Positions 1 through 9,557 of a stretch of 64,000 nucleotides of DNA are shown here, piece by piece; position 1 is the first letter of the stretch; the number at the start of each line of letters is the position of its first letter. A program made the translations under genes and the position numbers. Where the stretch lies: positions 4,767,501 to 4,831,500 of the forward strand of contig JAGTPG010000002.1 in NCBI GenBank assembly GCA_018195615.1. The letters run 5' to 3'. Under the pieces are notes generated by a model. That model did not search any database, was not told where the DNA came from, and saw nothing but the letters and a program-made list of their open reading frames with translations. The stretch comes from Streptomyces tuirus. Lineage in GTDB: Bacteria > Actinomycetota > Actinomycetes > Streptomycetales > Streptomycetaceae.

Positions 1-940
1 ACCCTTCCTGTACGGGAATGATCAGCGGCTCCCGGCGCAGGGTCACCGTGTCGGGGACGAGCGGCTTGAGCCGGTGGGGTTCACCCGGCGAACGGAGGTT
101 GCGCTGGCCCAACGCCTCGTACCAGTTGTCGGCGGCTTCCGAGGTGACGTTGTCCCAGGCGTAGTGCCAGATGGGCCGCTCGACGTCGGCACCGGCATCT
201 ATGGGTGCGACCTCGGTGGCCCCGTGCAGCAGGCCGACCTCCTCGACACGGTTGACGAAGACGGTGAAGGGCGTGTCCTCGGCCATGTCCAGCCGGTATG
301 CGACCGCGTAGTCCTCCATCAGGGCCCGGTAGTGCGGCAGTTGGAAGGTGAGGTTCCGACTGGCGGGCACCTTGTCGAGGATGTCCTTGATGTCAAGGCC
401 GTGGTCCCGGCAGTAGGCACGTCCGTCGCAGAACACGGGCCAGCCGCCCCGGACATTGACATTCGGGCCGTACAGATTGGAGCCGAGCGGCTCGACGATG
501 TCGAAGTGCGCCTGCTGGTTGGCCCGGAAATCGATGCCGGCGCCCATGAAGTTCACGTTGACGCCGTAGCCGTCAAGAGGAAACTCAATGGGACTCAACT
601 CAATCTTCAGGGGATTGAGTTGCTCGGAATGCCGCTCGCACAGCAACTCGAATACCCGATCGCAGAGTTCCCGTCGCAGTCGCCTGGTCCACTCCACGGC
701 TGCGGTCCAGGACAGCCCGGCGGCTTGGAAGGCGGGAACCGCTCCATGGATCAGCGCCAGGCCCGGTGCTCCCGTGGTGGGGTTGAGGCGCTCGGCCACG
801 GCGTGCACCAGTTCGGCCGAGGGATGCCAGGAGGGTTCGCCTCCCGGGGAGGTCACCATGGTGGGGGCGATGCGGAACAGGACCCCGACGGGTGGATGTA
901 ATCGGCTGAAGCCGGCGTCTGGTTCTGTCGTCGACGACAC
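1..940 (-). CDS. Partial protein, candidate Fe(II)/2-oxoglutarate-type oxygenase (left edge cuts its C-terminus)
   Basis: On the minus strand an open frame runs from a GTG at 940, just after an in-frame TAA, to the window edge, giving 313 residues. It is unbroken, and its third codon positions are mostly G or C. I do not recognise the family firmly. A His-x-Asp (AHFD, about residue 140) is followed roughly 95 residues later by VNRVEEVGLLHGATEV and then ERPIWHYAWDN. This resembles the His-x-Asp ... His ... Arg layout of Fe(II)/2-oxoglutarate dioxygenases. An internal ATG at 859 is an alternative start. It lies about 30 bases downstream of a PLP aminotransferase on the same strand, so the two are probably co-transcribed. 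The function is inferred from motif spacing only. Confidence 0.5.
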   Translation of the reverse strand, partial: MSSTTEPDAGFSRLHPPVGVLFRIAPTMVTSPGGEPSWHPSAELVHAVAERLNPTTGAPGLALIHGAVPAFQAAGLSWTAAVEWTRRLRRELCDRVFELLCERHSEQLNPLKIELSPIEFPLDGYGVNVNFMGAGIDFRANQQAHFDIVEPLGSNLYGPNVNVRGGWPVFCDGRAYCRDHGLDIKDILDKVPASRNLTFQLPHYRALMEDYAVAYRLDMAEDTPFTVFVNRVEEVGLLHGATEVAPIDAGADVERPIWHYAWDNVTSEAADNWYEALGQRNLRSPGEPHRLKPLVPDTVTLRREPLIIPVQEG

Positions 941-971
941 AGCACGTGCTTAATGGGTCGCCTGTCTCATG

Positions 972-1970
972 TCAACACCCCCTGGGGCCGAGAGGGTGCG
1001 CGCCCGGCGCGGTGTCGCGGAGGCCCGGGACCACGGCGCGTATACGCTCACCGGCCAGTCGTGCGGATTCGACGGTCAAACCGATCAGACAGGCCCGCAC
1101 CGATGGCGCCTCGGCCCCGAAAGCACTCCCGGGTCCGACGATCACGCCGGCCTCCGCCAGCGCGGACACCGCGTCCTCCTCCGCTCCGGGCACGCGGAGC
1201 AGAACATGAGGTCCCCGCCCCGCGTCCGCCGTGCCGACCCGGCCGAGAAAGGCCGCTCGGACGGCCGTGAGCTCCTCGTGCGGAGCGCGTAGCAGAGGCA
1301 GTCCTCCCGCCTCCAGGAAATAGCCCCACACCCTCTGCCAGTAGGCCGGCGGGGCAGGCATGGCGCTGTGCGGCCCGACGCTCCCGGGATCCTCCCGCAC
1401 CACCCAGCCGACACCGGCCCCTGGTCCCGCGACCTTGTGCAGGGTCCCCACCTGAATCACTCCCGGCGGCAGCTCGACGCGTCCGGCGTACCAGGTGTAG
1501 GCGGTGTTGCAGATGACGCGGACGCCCCGCCGCACGGCCGCGCGCAGGTCTGACAGAAACGCTCCGTCGGGCTGCCGACCATCGGGGTTACGGCACGGCG
1601 CGGTCACCCAGAGGGCGGCGCCGCCGGCAACCTCGCGCACGCGGTCCCAGGGCAGGAACCGTACGGCGATCCCGTGCGCACCGAGGGTGTCGGGCACCCC
1701 GAGAAAGGTCGGCCGCTCGACGACGACATGAGAGCACCCGCGCACCAGCGCGGGTGCGGCCACCCGCACCCCGGAGGTGACGACCAACTGGTCAGCCCTC
1801 GCCCCCGTCACCCGGGCGAGTTGGTCGCGGAGCACCGGATCCCCTTCAGCGGGCGCCCAGCACGACGGGTCGGCCACCGCTGCGGCCCGCGCATGGGCCT
1901 CCTCCCACACCTTCACGGCCGCCGCGGGCCACCTGGGCCACGCCCCTCCGAGATCGATGACATCGCCCAT
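972..1970 (-). CDS. PLP-dependent class I/II aminotransferase-like protein
   Basis: The 332-residue product has the layout of fold-type I aminotransferases: VVTSG in the cofactor-binding half, CRNPDGRQPDG where the usual NPTG loop sits, and TLHKVAGPGAGVGWVV, in which the Lys should form the PLP Schiff base. It resembles the aminotransferase half of MocR proteins but has no N-terminal helix-turn-helix. The open frame extends upstream to 2078, but the ATG at 1970 starts the recognisable region and is preceded by a purine-rich AGGGA. The substrate is unknown. Pairing with the downstream oxygenase-like gene suggests amino-acid tailoring or small-molecule biosynthesis, which is an inference. Confidence 0.75.
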   Translation of the reverse strand: MGDVIDLGGAWPRWPAAAVKVWEEAHARAAAVADPSCWAPAEGDPVLRDQLARVTGARADQLVVTSGVRVAAPALVRGCSHVVVERPTFLGVPDTLGAHGIAVRFLPWDRVREVAGGAALWVTAPCRNPDGRQPDGAFLSDLRAAVRRGVRVICNTAYTWYAGRVELPPGVIQVGTLHKVAGPGAGVGWVVREDPGSVGPHSAMPAPPAYWQRVWGYFLEAGGLPLLRAPHEELTAVRAAFLGRVGTADAGRGPHVLLRVPGAEEDAVSALAEAGVIVGPGSAFGAEAPSVRACLIGLTVESARLAGERIRAVVPGLRDTAPGAHPLGPRGC

Positions 1971-2404
1971 GCAGGGTCCCTGCCTTCCCACCGAGTGCCC
2001 GTGAACGGCCCAAGTGTGGCCGTGTCGAAGGCCTGTTGGGTATACACCGACTCCACCTCCCCACATGCTGCGCGGCATGGACGTGACCGCCCACCCACGA
2101 CCGTGCCCTCAGGAGGCGAGCACGTCTTGGCCCAAGCGTTCGTCTCGGTGAAGACAGCACCATCGAGTGTCGCGTGAGGGCTTCGGCACGGGCACGGGCA
2201 CGGGGAAGTGTCTGTGGGTGACGTTGGGCAGGCCCTTGCCACGTGCGGTGTGGTGGCCAGCCAGCGGACGCCTTCTTCCTCCCGAGGAGCCCACAGGCCG
2301 TATCGATCATTGCCGATCGACGCCGGTCTGGTCGTCGTCCGCCTGGGATATCCGGCAGTAGAGAGCCGCTGGCTCACCTGGGGTTATGGTCGGCTCGTGG
2401 GGCC
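1971..2404. other. Intergenic stretch without a recognisable gene
   Basis: Roughly 430 bases upstream of the aminotransferase. It holds a short tandem GGGCAC repeat near 2185 and no protein-like frame that I recognise. The region next to 1970 should carry the promoter of the leftward pair. Confidence 0.5.
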
Positions 2405-2789
2405 TGGGCCGTCGCATGCACCGAGTTCGTTCCGCTGCTCAGCGAGGACACCGTGTCGTACGAGCGCGACTTCTACTCGGCGCACGAGGCACGGAACATC
2501 CCTGGCCGCCCGGTACGGGCAGGCGTGGGTGACGACCGGCGACCCCAAGCTGTACGAGAACGGCACCCCTGAACAGTCGGTTCAGGCCATTCGCGGGCAG
2601 GCGGAGAAGCTCGCCGACACCTGCGCCGAGATCGGCCGGGACATGACCGACCTCGACAAGGTCCTGCTCACCGGATTCACCCCGGACCGCAACGGCCCGC
2701 TCCAGTGGCCCATCCCGGACTCCACCTTCGCGGCGGACGAGAAGGTCTTCGAGCAGATCGCCATGGAGGCACTGGCACAGCTGGGCTGA
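2405..2789 (+). pseudogene. Remnant of an F420-type luciferase-like monooxygenase
   Basis: Two frames carry pieces of one family. From about 2414 one frame reads TEFVPLLSEDTVSYERDFYS then ARNIPG. From about 2502 a second frame reads LAARYGQAWVTTGDP, then GTPEQSVQAIRGQAEKLAD, then a C-terminal WPIPDSTFAADEKVFEQIA. Family members have several dozen residues (a proline-rich linker and a nucleotide loop) between the first two pieces, and another block before the WPxP end. Here both are missing and the N-terminal two thirds of the roughly 300-residue protein is absent. Unlike the single-base breaks elsewhere in the window, this looks like genuine decay by deletion. Confidence 0.7.
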
Positions 2790-2918
2790 GGCATTGTGGG
2801 CGGCTTCCGAAGGGGGCCTCCGCGTGCGGCTCCCCCGGTAGGCCCTGGTGGAGGCGGTATCCACTCACCTGTGCGGACTCCCGCACGCCCGTGCAGGCAT
2901 ATGCGGGACAATGGCCGG

Positions 2919-3788
2919 GTGACCTCAGCGACCCGAGAGCCCGAGACCGCGGCCGAGACCGTCCCGCCGCGGCTGATCGCCACCGACCTCGACGGCACCC
3001 TGCTGCGCGACGACAAGTCGGTGTCCCCGCGCACCGTCGCAGCGCTGGCCGCCGCCGAGGAGGCCGGCATCGAGGTCTTCTTCGTCACCGGCCGACCGGC
3101 CCGCTGGATGGACGTCGTCAGCGACCATGTTCACGGCCACGGCCTGGCCATCTGCGGCAACGGCGCCGCCGTGGTCGACCTGCACGGCGGCCCCGGCGCC
3201 CACCGGTTCGTGAAGGTGCGCGAGCTGGCGCGGGAGAACGCGCTGGACGCCGTACGGCTGCTGCGCAACGCGGCGCCGGGCACGGTGTACGCCGTGGAAC
3301 AGACGTACGGCTTCTACCAGGAGCCGGCGTACCCGAAGCTGCACATGGAAATCCCCGACAGTCTCGCCCCGGCCGAGGAGCTGCTGTCACCGGACCACCG
3401 GGCGTCCGCCGAGCCGGTGCTGAAGATCCTCGCCTACCACCCCGACCTCGACCCCGACGCCTTCCTGACCCTGGCCCGGCTCGCCATCGGCGACCGCGCC
3501 GACGTGACCCGCTCCAGCCCCAGCGCGCTGCTGGAGATCAGTGGTCCCGGGGTCTCCAAGGCCAGCACGCTCGCCCTGTGCTGCGCCGAGCGCGGCATCT
3601 CCCACGAGCAGGTCGTCGCCTTCGGGGACATGCCCAACGACGTCGAGATGCTGACCTGGGCGGGCCGGTCGTACGCGATGGGCAACGCCCACCCGGACGT
3701 GATCGCCGCGGCCTCGGGACGCACGGTCGCGAACAACGAGGACGGCGTGGCGGTCGTCATCGAGCAGCTGCTCGGCGAGCTGCCGTAG
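2919..3788 (+). CDS. Cof-type HAD-superfamily phosphatase
   Basis: A 289-residue HAD hydrolase of the Cof/YidA type, expected to dephosphorylate small phosphorylated metabolites in the cytoplasm. Motif I is DLDGTLLRDD, motif II is FVTGRP, the motif III lysine lies in GVSKASTL and motif IV is AFGDMPNDVEML. The large insert between motifs II and III is the C2 cap. GTG at 2919 is chosen because the family begins shortly before motif I. An in-frame ATG at 2901 is equally possible, and neither has a strong ribosome-binding site, so the message may be leaderless. It converges on the M23 peptidase 16 bases away. Confidence 0.9.
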   Translation: MTSATREPETAAETVPPRLIATDLDGTLLRDDKSVSPRTVAALAAAEEAGIEVFFVTGRPARWMDVVSDHVHGHGLAICGNGAAVVDLHGGPGAHRFVKVRELARENALDAVRLLRNAAPGTVYAVEQTYGFYQEPAYPKLHMEIPDSLAPAEELLSPDHRASAEPVLKILAYHPDLDPDAFLTLARLAIGDRADVTRSSPSALLEISGPGVSKASTLALCCAERGISHEQVVAFGDMPNDVEMLTWAGRSYAMGNAHPDVIAAASGRTVANNEDGVAVVIEQLLGELP

Positions 3789-3804
3789 CCCTCGCGCCGC
3801 CGCC

Positions 3805-4863
3805 TCAGAGCGGCACTCCTCGTTCCTCCAGCCACGACACCGGGTCCACCGCCGAGCCCATCTCCGGTGTGACCCTGGTCTCGAAGTGCAGGTGCGGGCC
3901 GGTGGAGTTGCCGGTGCTCCCCGACTGGCCGATCCACTGGCCGGGGCTGACATGCTCCCCCTGGTCCACCGCGACGGACGCGAGATGGGCGTACTGCGTG
4001 TAGTAGCCGCCCGCGTGCTTGAGCACGATCTCGATGCCGAAGGCACCGCCGCAGGACACCCTCACCACCCGCCCCGCCCCCACGGCCCTGACCGGTGTGC
4101 CGATCGGCACCGCGAAGTCCTGCCCCGTGTGCCGGCTCGCCCAGCGCGAACCACCGCTGCCGTACGACGCGGACAGCTCGTACGTTTCCACCGGCGCGAC
4201 CCACGCGTTCGCGAACCCGGTCTCCGGCTGGTCGAGCCGGACGGCCCCGCGGCACGCCCCTGCGGCGACCGATGCTTCCGCCTGTCCCTGGAGCTGCGAG
4301 CGTGCCCTCTCCAGCTTCCTCTCGATGCTCTCCTTGAGCGTGGCGAGTCGTGTGTTCCGCTGCTCCAGCACCTGCCACTGGGCCGCGGCGCGGACCTCGT
4401 CCTCGGCGAGCCGCGCCTCGGCGCGACGGCTCTTGGAGATCGCGTTGCTCACGGCGAGATTCGTCTGCGAGAAAGCGTGCTGACCTCGCATCAGCTCGTC
4501 GGGACTGTCGGCCAGGATCATCTGCGCGGCCACCGGCAGACCACCGCTGTTCCGGTACTGTGCACGAGCGATCCGTCCCAGGTCCTCGTTCAGGCCCGCG
4601 ATGTGCCGCCGCTGGGCGTCCAGAAGAGCCTCCGCCCGCTGCGCCTTGGCCCGTTGCTCCTCGGCCTCCTTGCGCCCCGCCTCGTACTGCTGTGTCGCGA
4701 CCGCGGCCTCCTCGTAGAGCCGCACGACCTCGGCGCTGAGGTCCGAGTCCCCGACGGTGCCGCTCGCCGGCTGCCCGTCCGCCGTGGTGGGCAGGGCCGC
4801 GAGAACCGTCAGTGCGCACAGCAGGACCGGAACGAGCAGCCGATGGCGGCGGTATGAGCGCAT
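3805..4863 (-). CDS. Secreted M23 (LytM-type) peptidase with coiled-coil N-terminus
   Basis: A 352-residue exported protein. Residues 1-30 are a signal peptide (RSYRRHR, a hydrophobic core, then an Ala-rich end). Residues about 45-200 are charged, Ala/Glu/Arg-rich heptads typical of the coiled coil in EnvC/NlpD-like proteins. The C-terminal domain has the zinc ligands RHTGQD and HLHFE plus YTQYAHL, so it should be a catalytically competent peptidoglycan endopeptidase. It acts outside the membrane, probably in septal or sporulation wall cutting. A possible 51-residue frame ends one base before its ATG. It is unbroken and full length. Confidence 0.92.
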   Translation of the reverse strand: MRSYRRHRLLVPVLLCALTVLAALPTTADGQPASGTVGDSDLSAEVVRLYEEAAVATQQYEAGRKEAEEQRAKAQRAEALLDAQRRHIAGLNEDLGRIARAQYRNSGGLPVAAQMILADSPDELMRGQHAFSQTNLAVSNAISKSRRAEARLAEDEVRAAAQWQVLEQRNTRLATLKESIERKLERARSQLQGQAEASVAAGACRGAVRLDQPETGFANAWVAPVETYELSASYGSGGSRWASRHTGQDFAVPIGTPVRAVGAGRVVRVSCGGAFGIEIVLKHAGGYYTQYAHLASVAVDQGEHVSPGQWIGQSGSTGNSTGPHLHFETRVTPEMGSAVDPVSWLEERGVPL

Positions 4864-4864
4864 G

Positions 4865-5020
4865 TCAGTGATCGTCGCCCGGCCTCGGTGGCCCGGTCCT
4901 GTTCACGTCGTACGGCTGGGGGACCGGCTGCTCCGAATGGCTCAGCGCGGCGACCGCACGGACGGTCGTGTCCCCCGCTGAGCCCTTCTTCACCGGCACC
5001 GAGGCGTGGCCGACGGACAT
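4865..5020 (-). CDS. Possible small protein of 51 residues
   Basis: A short frame starting at an ATG at 5020 ends in a TGA one base upstream of the M23 peptidase ATG, an arrangement that favours translational coupling. Its third codon positions are about 90 percent G or C, as in real genes here, but the ribosome-binding site is poor. The product (MSVGHASVPVKKG..., Pro-rich end) has no recognisable domain, signal or membrane segment. It fills the gap between cydDC and the peptidase. It could equally be a chance frame in GC-rich DNA. Confidence 0.25.
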   Translation of the reverse strand: MSVGHASVPVKKGSAGDTTVRAVAALSHSEQPVPQPYDVNRTGPPRPGDDH

Positions 5021-5040
5021 CCGGCAGGGCCCGCTGAACG

Positions 5041-8000
5041 CTAAGTCGCGGCCACCAGCGACTCCGACGCCGTCTCCCGCGCGGCCATCTCCCGCAACGG
5101 CCCGTCCGCCGCCAGCAGTTCCGTGTACGCGCCGCGCTGCACCACACGCCCCTGGTCCAGCACGATCACCTCGTCCACCGCCTCCAGACCCGCCAGCCGG
5201 TGCGTGATGAGCAACGTCGTCCGGCCCTCGGTCGCGGCCAGCAGGTCGGCGGTGAGTGCGTCGGCGGTCGGCAGGTCGAGGTGCTCGGCGGGCTCGTCGA
5301 GCACCAGGACGGGGAAGTCCGCGAGCAGCGCGCGGGCCAGTGCCAGCCGCTGCCGCTGCCCTCCGGACAGCAGCGCCCCGTGCTCGCCGACGAGTGTGTC
5401 GAGCCCGTCGGGCAGGCTGTCCGCCCAGTCCAGCAGCCGGGCCCGGCCGAGCGCGGCGCGCAGTTCGTCCTCGGTGGCGTCCTTCCTGGCGAGCAGCAGG
5501 TTCTCGCGCAGCGAGCTGTCGAAGAGGTGCGCGTCCTGCGCACACAGCCCGACGAGCTTCCGTACCTCGTCACCGTGCAGCGCGTACGCGTCCACCCCGG
5601 CCAGCGTGTACGAGCCCGCGTCCGCGTCGAGGAAGCGCAACAGCACCTGCGCCAGCGTCGTCTTGCCCGAACCGGAGGGTCCGACCACGGCGACCCGACG
5701 GCCCTCCTCGAGGGCCAGGTCCAGCCCGGAGAGCGCGTGCCGGTCCTGCCCGGCGTACCGCGCGGCCAGGCCCTTCAGGGCGACCGGGAACGGTGACGCG
5801 GGCGCCTGCCGGGGCCGCTCCGGCTCCTTCACGGGCTCCGGGGCGTCCAGCACCTCGTACACCCGCTCGGCGCTCCGGCGCACCCGCTGCCGGTACTGCA
5901 CGGCGAGCGGCAGCCCGAGCACAGCCTCGAAGGCGGCCAGCGGGGTGAGGACCACGACGGCCATGGCCACGCCGTCCAGCCGCCCGGCGGCGACCGCCTG
6001 CGCTCCGACCAGGGCGGCTGCCGTGACGGTCAGACCGGAGACCAGCGCGGTGAGTCCGTCACCGAGTGCCGTGGCGGTGGCGGCGCGCGAGGCGATCCGG
6101 GTGAGCGCCCCGTCGGCCTGGCGTGCCTGGGCGATCCGTGCGGGCAGGGCACCGGCGACGGTCAGCTCCGCGGTGCCGGTGAGCAGATCGGCCACCCGCG
6201 TCGCGAGCATCCCGCGGGCGGGCGCCAGCCGGTGTTCGGCACGCCGGGCGACGGCTCCCGTGACCAGCGGCACTCCCGCCCCCGCGGCCAGCAGTCCGGC
6301 CGCGAGCACGGCCCCGGCCTCGGGCAGCAGCCACGCCGTGAAGCCGACGGACGCGGCCGACACGACGACCGCCGCCCCGGCCGGCAGCAGCCACCGCAGC
6401 CAGTAGTCCTGCAGCGCGTCCACGTCCGCGACCAGCCGGGACAGCAGATCACCCCGACGCGTCAGCCGCAGACCGGCGGGCGCCAGCCGCTCCAGCCTGC
6501 GGAACACCGCGACCCTGGTGTCCGCCAGCATCCGCAGCACGGCGTCGTGCGAGACGAGCCGTTCGGCGTACCGGAACACGGCCCGCCCGATCCCGAAGGC
6601 CCGCGTGGCCGTCACGGCCACCATCAGATACAGCACGGGCGGCTGCTGGGAAGCCCGCGAGATCAGCCACCCGGAGGTGGCCATGAGCCCGACGGCGCTC
6701 CCGAGCGCGAGGCTCCCGAGCAGCAGCGCGAGTCCCAGCCGCCCGCGCCGGGGCCCGGACATGGCGCGTACTCGAGCGAGAACGCCGCCTGCGGCAGGCT
6801 GCTCGAGAGCTTCGGCCCGAGCGGGCGGGACGACCTCGGCCGAACGCGTCCCGGACCCCTGGACGGCAGGGCGTGCCGCGGGCACCGCGGCGGTCTCGGG
6901 CTCCGCCAGTCGCACCACCCGGTCCGCCACCCCCAGCAGCGCCGGCCGGTGCACCACCAGCAGCACCGTCCGCCCGCCGCAAGCCGCCGCACCGACGCCA
7001 CGACCTCGGCCTCGGTGGCCCCGTCCAGCGCGGCCGTCGGCTCGTCGAGCAGCAGCACCGGCCGGTCCGCCAGGAACGCCCGGGCCAGCGCGAGCCGCTG
7101 CCGCTGCCCGGCGGACAGTCCGGCCCCGTTCTCGCCGAGCACAGTGCCCACGCCCTCGGGCAGCGCCTCCACGAACGCGAGCGCCCCGGCGTCCCGCAGC
7201 GCCCGCCGTACGGCTTCGTCGTCGGCGTCGGGTCGCGCCAGCCGTACGTTCTCGGCGATCGTCCCGGCGTACAGATGCGGCCGCTGCGGCACCCAGGCGA
7301 CCTGTGACCGCCACTGCTCCAGGTCGGCGTCGGCGAGGTCGACTCCCCGACCCGGACCCGTCCCTCGGCCGGCCGCACGAACCCGAGCAGGGCGTGCAGC
7401 AGCGTCGACTTGCCGGCGCCGCTCGGCCCCACCAGCGCGACCGTCTCCCCGGCCTCGACGGTGAAGGACACGTCCGCCACGGCATCCACCGACCGCCCCG
7501 GGTACCGCACGGTCACGCCCTCGAAAGCCAGCGCGCCCTCAGGCACGGCCCCGGTGCCGGACTCCGGAACGGGTGTCTCCAGGACGCCGAAGATCTCCTC
7601 GGCGGCGGCGAGACCTTCCGCCGCCGCGTGGTACTGCGCTCCGACCTGCCGCAACGGCAGATACGCCTCCGGTGCCAGGATCAGGATGACCAGGCCGATG
7701 TACAGGTCCATCTCGCCGTGCACGAGTCGCATACCGATGGTCACGGCGACCAGCGCCACGGAGATCGTCGCGAGCAGCTCCAGCGCGAAGGAGGAGATGA
7801 AGGCGATCCGCAGCGTCCGCATGGTCGCCCGCCGGTACTCGCCGGTGATCCGCCGGATGGAGTCGGCCTGTGCCTTGGCCCGGCCGAAGACCTTCAGTGT
7901 CGGCAGCCCGGCGACGACGTCCAGGAAGTGTCCGGACAGCCGCGACAGCAGTCGCCACTGACGGTCCATCCGGGACTGGGTGGCCCAGCCGATCAGCATC

Positions 8001-8522
8001 ATGAAGACCGGGATGAGCGGCAGGGTGCCCACGATGATGGCCGCGGAGACCCAGTCCTCGGTGACGATCCGCGCCAGCACCGCGACCGGCACGACCACCG
8101 CGAGACCCAGCTGCGGCAGGTATCGCGAGAAGTAGTCGTCGAGGGCGTCGACGCCCCGGGTGGCCAGGGCGACCAGCGAACCGGTCCGCTGCCCGCTCAG
8201 CCACCCCGGCCCCAGGGCGGTCGACCGCTCCAGCAGCCGCCCCCGCAACTCTGACTTCACCGCCGCGCTCGCCCGGTGTGCGGCGAGTTCGGTGAGCCAG
8301 CCGACCAGTGCCCGGCCGATCGCCACGGCGGCCAACAGCAGCAGGGGAGTGCCGAGGTCGGCCGCCGCCATACGGTGCTGGAACGCGCCGACCACCACCT
8401 CCGCGATGAGCATCGCCTGCGCGATGACCAGCCCTGCCCCACGGCCCCAGGGCGACGACCGCCGCCAGGAAGCCCCGGGTGGCACGGGCGTACCGGAGCA
8501 GACGCGGATCGATTGGTTTCAC
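5041..8522 (-). CDS. cydDC: Fused CydDC heterodimer-type ABC exporter (cytochrome bd assembly), frame broken three times
   Basis: One gene encoding CydD and CydC halves in tandem, about 1161 residues once frames are joined. Each half has a six-helix membrane domain and an ATPase. The first half has Walker A VGPSGAGKST and signature LSAGQRQR; the second has VGPSGSGKTT, signature LSGGQRQR and ITHRLAGLE as H-loop. CydDC exports thiols and is needed to assemble cytochrome bd. The frame breaks near 8450, 7346 and 6973, each where a C or G run seems short. GTG at 8522 is chosen because GAGG lies 8 bases upstream. Codons here overlap the parS site at 8516-8529. It follows cydB by 12 bases in the cydA-cydB-cydDC operon. 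Confidence 0.9.
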
Positions 8523-8529
8523 GTGAAAC
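8516..8529. other. parS (ParB-binding) site at the cydDC start
   Basis: Perfect GTTTCACGTGAAAC, overlapping the start codon region of cydDC (GTG at 8522) and 6 bases from the cydB stop. Confidence 0.92.
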
Positions 8530-8534
8530 ACACC

Positions 8535-9537
8535 TCAGTGCACGAGCTCGGCGATGTGCTGCGTACCGATGCGCTTGCGGAAGACCCAGTACGTCCAGCC
8601 CTGGTAGAGCATCACGATGGGAGTGGCGATCACCGCACACCACGTCATGATCTTCAGCGTGTACGGGCTGGACGAGGCGTTGGTGACCGTCAGGCTCCAC
8701 TCCGGGTTCAGCGTCGACGGCATGACGTTCGGGAACAGCGTCAGGAAGAGCATCGCCACCGTGGCCACGATGGTGAGCCCCGACAGGGCGAACGCCCAGC
8801 CCTCACGTCCTGCCCGCGCCGCGACCAGCGCCACGAGGAGCGATGCCACGGCCGCGACCGCCGCGACGAGCGACGCCCCGTCGCCCCGGTCGAACTGCGT
8901 CCACAGCAGGAAGACCACTGCCAGCAGCGCGGTCACCACTCCGACGCGCAGCGCCAGCTGCCGCGCCCGCTCCCGGATCTCCCCGACGGTCTTGAGCCCG
9001 ACGAAAACCGTCCCGTGGAAGGTGAACAGCGCCAGCGTGACCAGACCGCCCAGCAGCGCGTACGAGTTGAGCAGGTCCAGGACGCCACCGGCGTAGTTGA
9101 AGTCCTGGTCGATCTTCACGCCGTGCACGATGTTGCCGAAGGCCACACCCCACAGGAACGCGGGAAGCAGCGAAGTCCAGAAGATCGCTGTCTCCCAGTT
9201 GCGCTGCCAGTGCTCCTCGGGCCGCTTGGCGCGGTACTCGAAGGCCACACCCCGGACGATCAGGCAGACCAGGATGAGCAACAGCGGCAGGTAGAAGCCG
9301 GAGAAGAGCGTGGCGTACCACTCGGGAAGGCGGCGAAGGTCGCACCGCCCGCCGAGAGCAGCCACACCTCGTTGCCGTCCCAGACGGGTCCGATGGTGTT
9401 GATCAGCACCCGCTTCTCGGGCCGGTTGCGGGCGAGCAGCTTCGTGAGCACCCCGACCCGAAGTCGAAGCCCTCCAGGAAGAAGTAGCCGGTCCACAGGA
9501 CGGCGATCAGGACGAACCAGACGTCGTGCAGTTCCAT
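8535..9537 (-). CDS. cydB: Cytochrome bd ubiquinol/menaquinol oxidase subunit II, frame broken twice
   Basis: Subunit II of the high-affinity cytochrome bd oxidase in the cytoplasmic membrane. The N-terminus is MELHDVWFVLIAVLWTGYFF, followed by LEGFDFG, INTIGPVWDGNEVWLL and, later, MTWCAVIATPIVMLYQGWTY, all family hallmarks, with about nine helices. The frame breaks near 9460 (GFDFG-VGVL, one G short) and near 9329 (FAAFP-EWYATL, CCC reduced to CC). Two losses at homopolymers in such a conserved protein point to read errors. It lies 20 bases after cydA and is under the same Rex control. Confidence 0.93.
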
Positions 9538-9557
9538 GACTGTGCAGCTCCCTCGGC

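Noticed and set aside
9329..9462. cydB as a pseudogene
   Set aside because: Two single-base losses in GC runs in the middle of perfect conserved sequence, as in about 20 other genes; treated as read errors.
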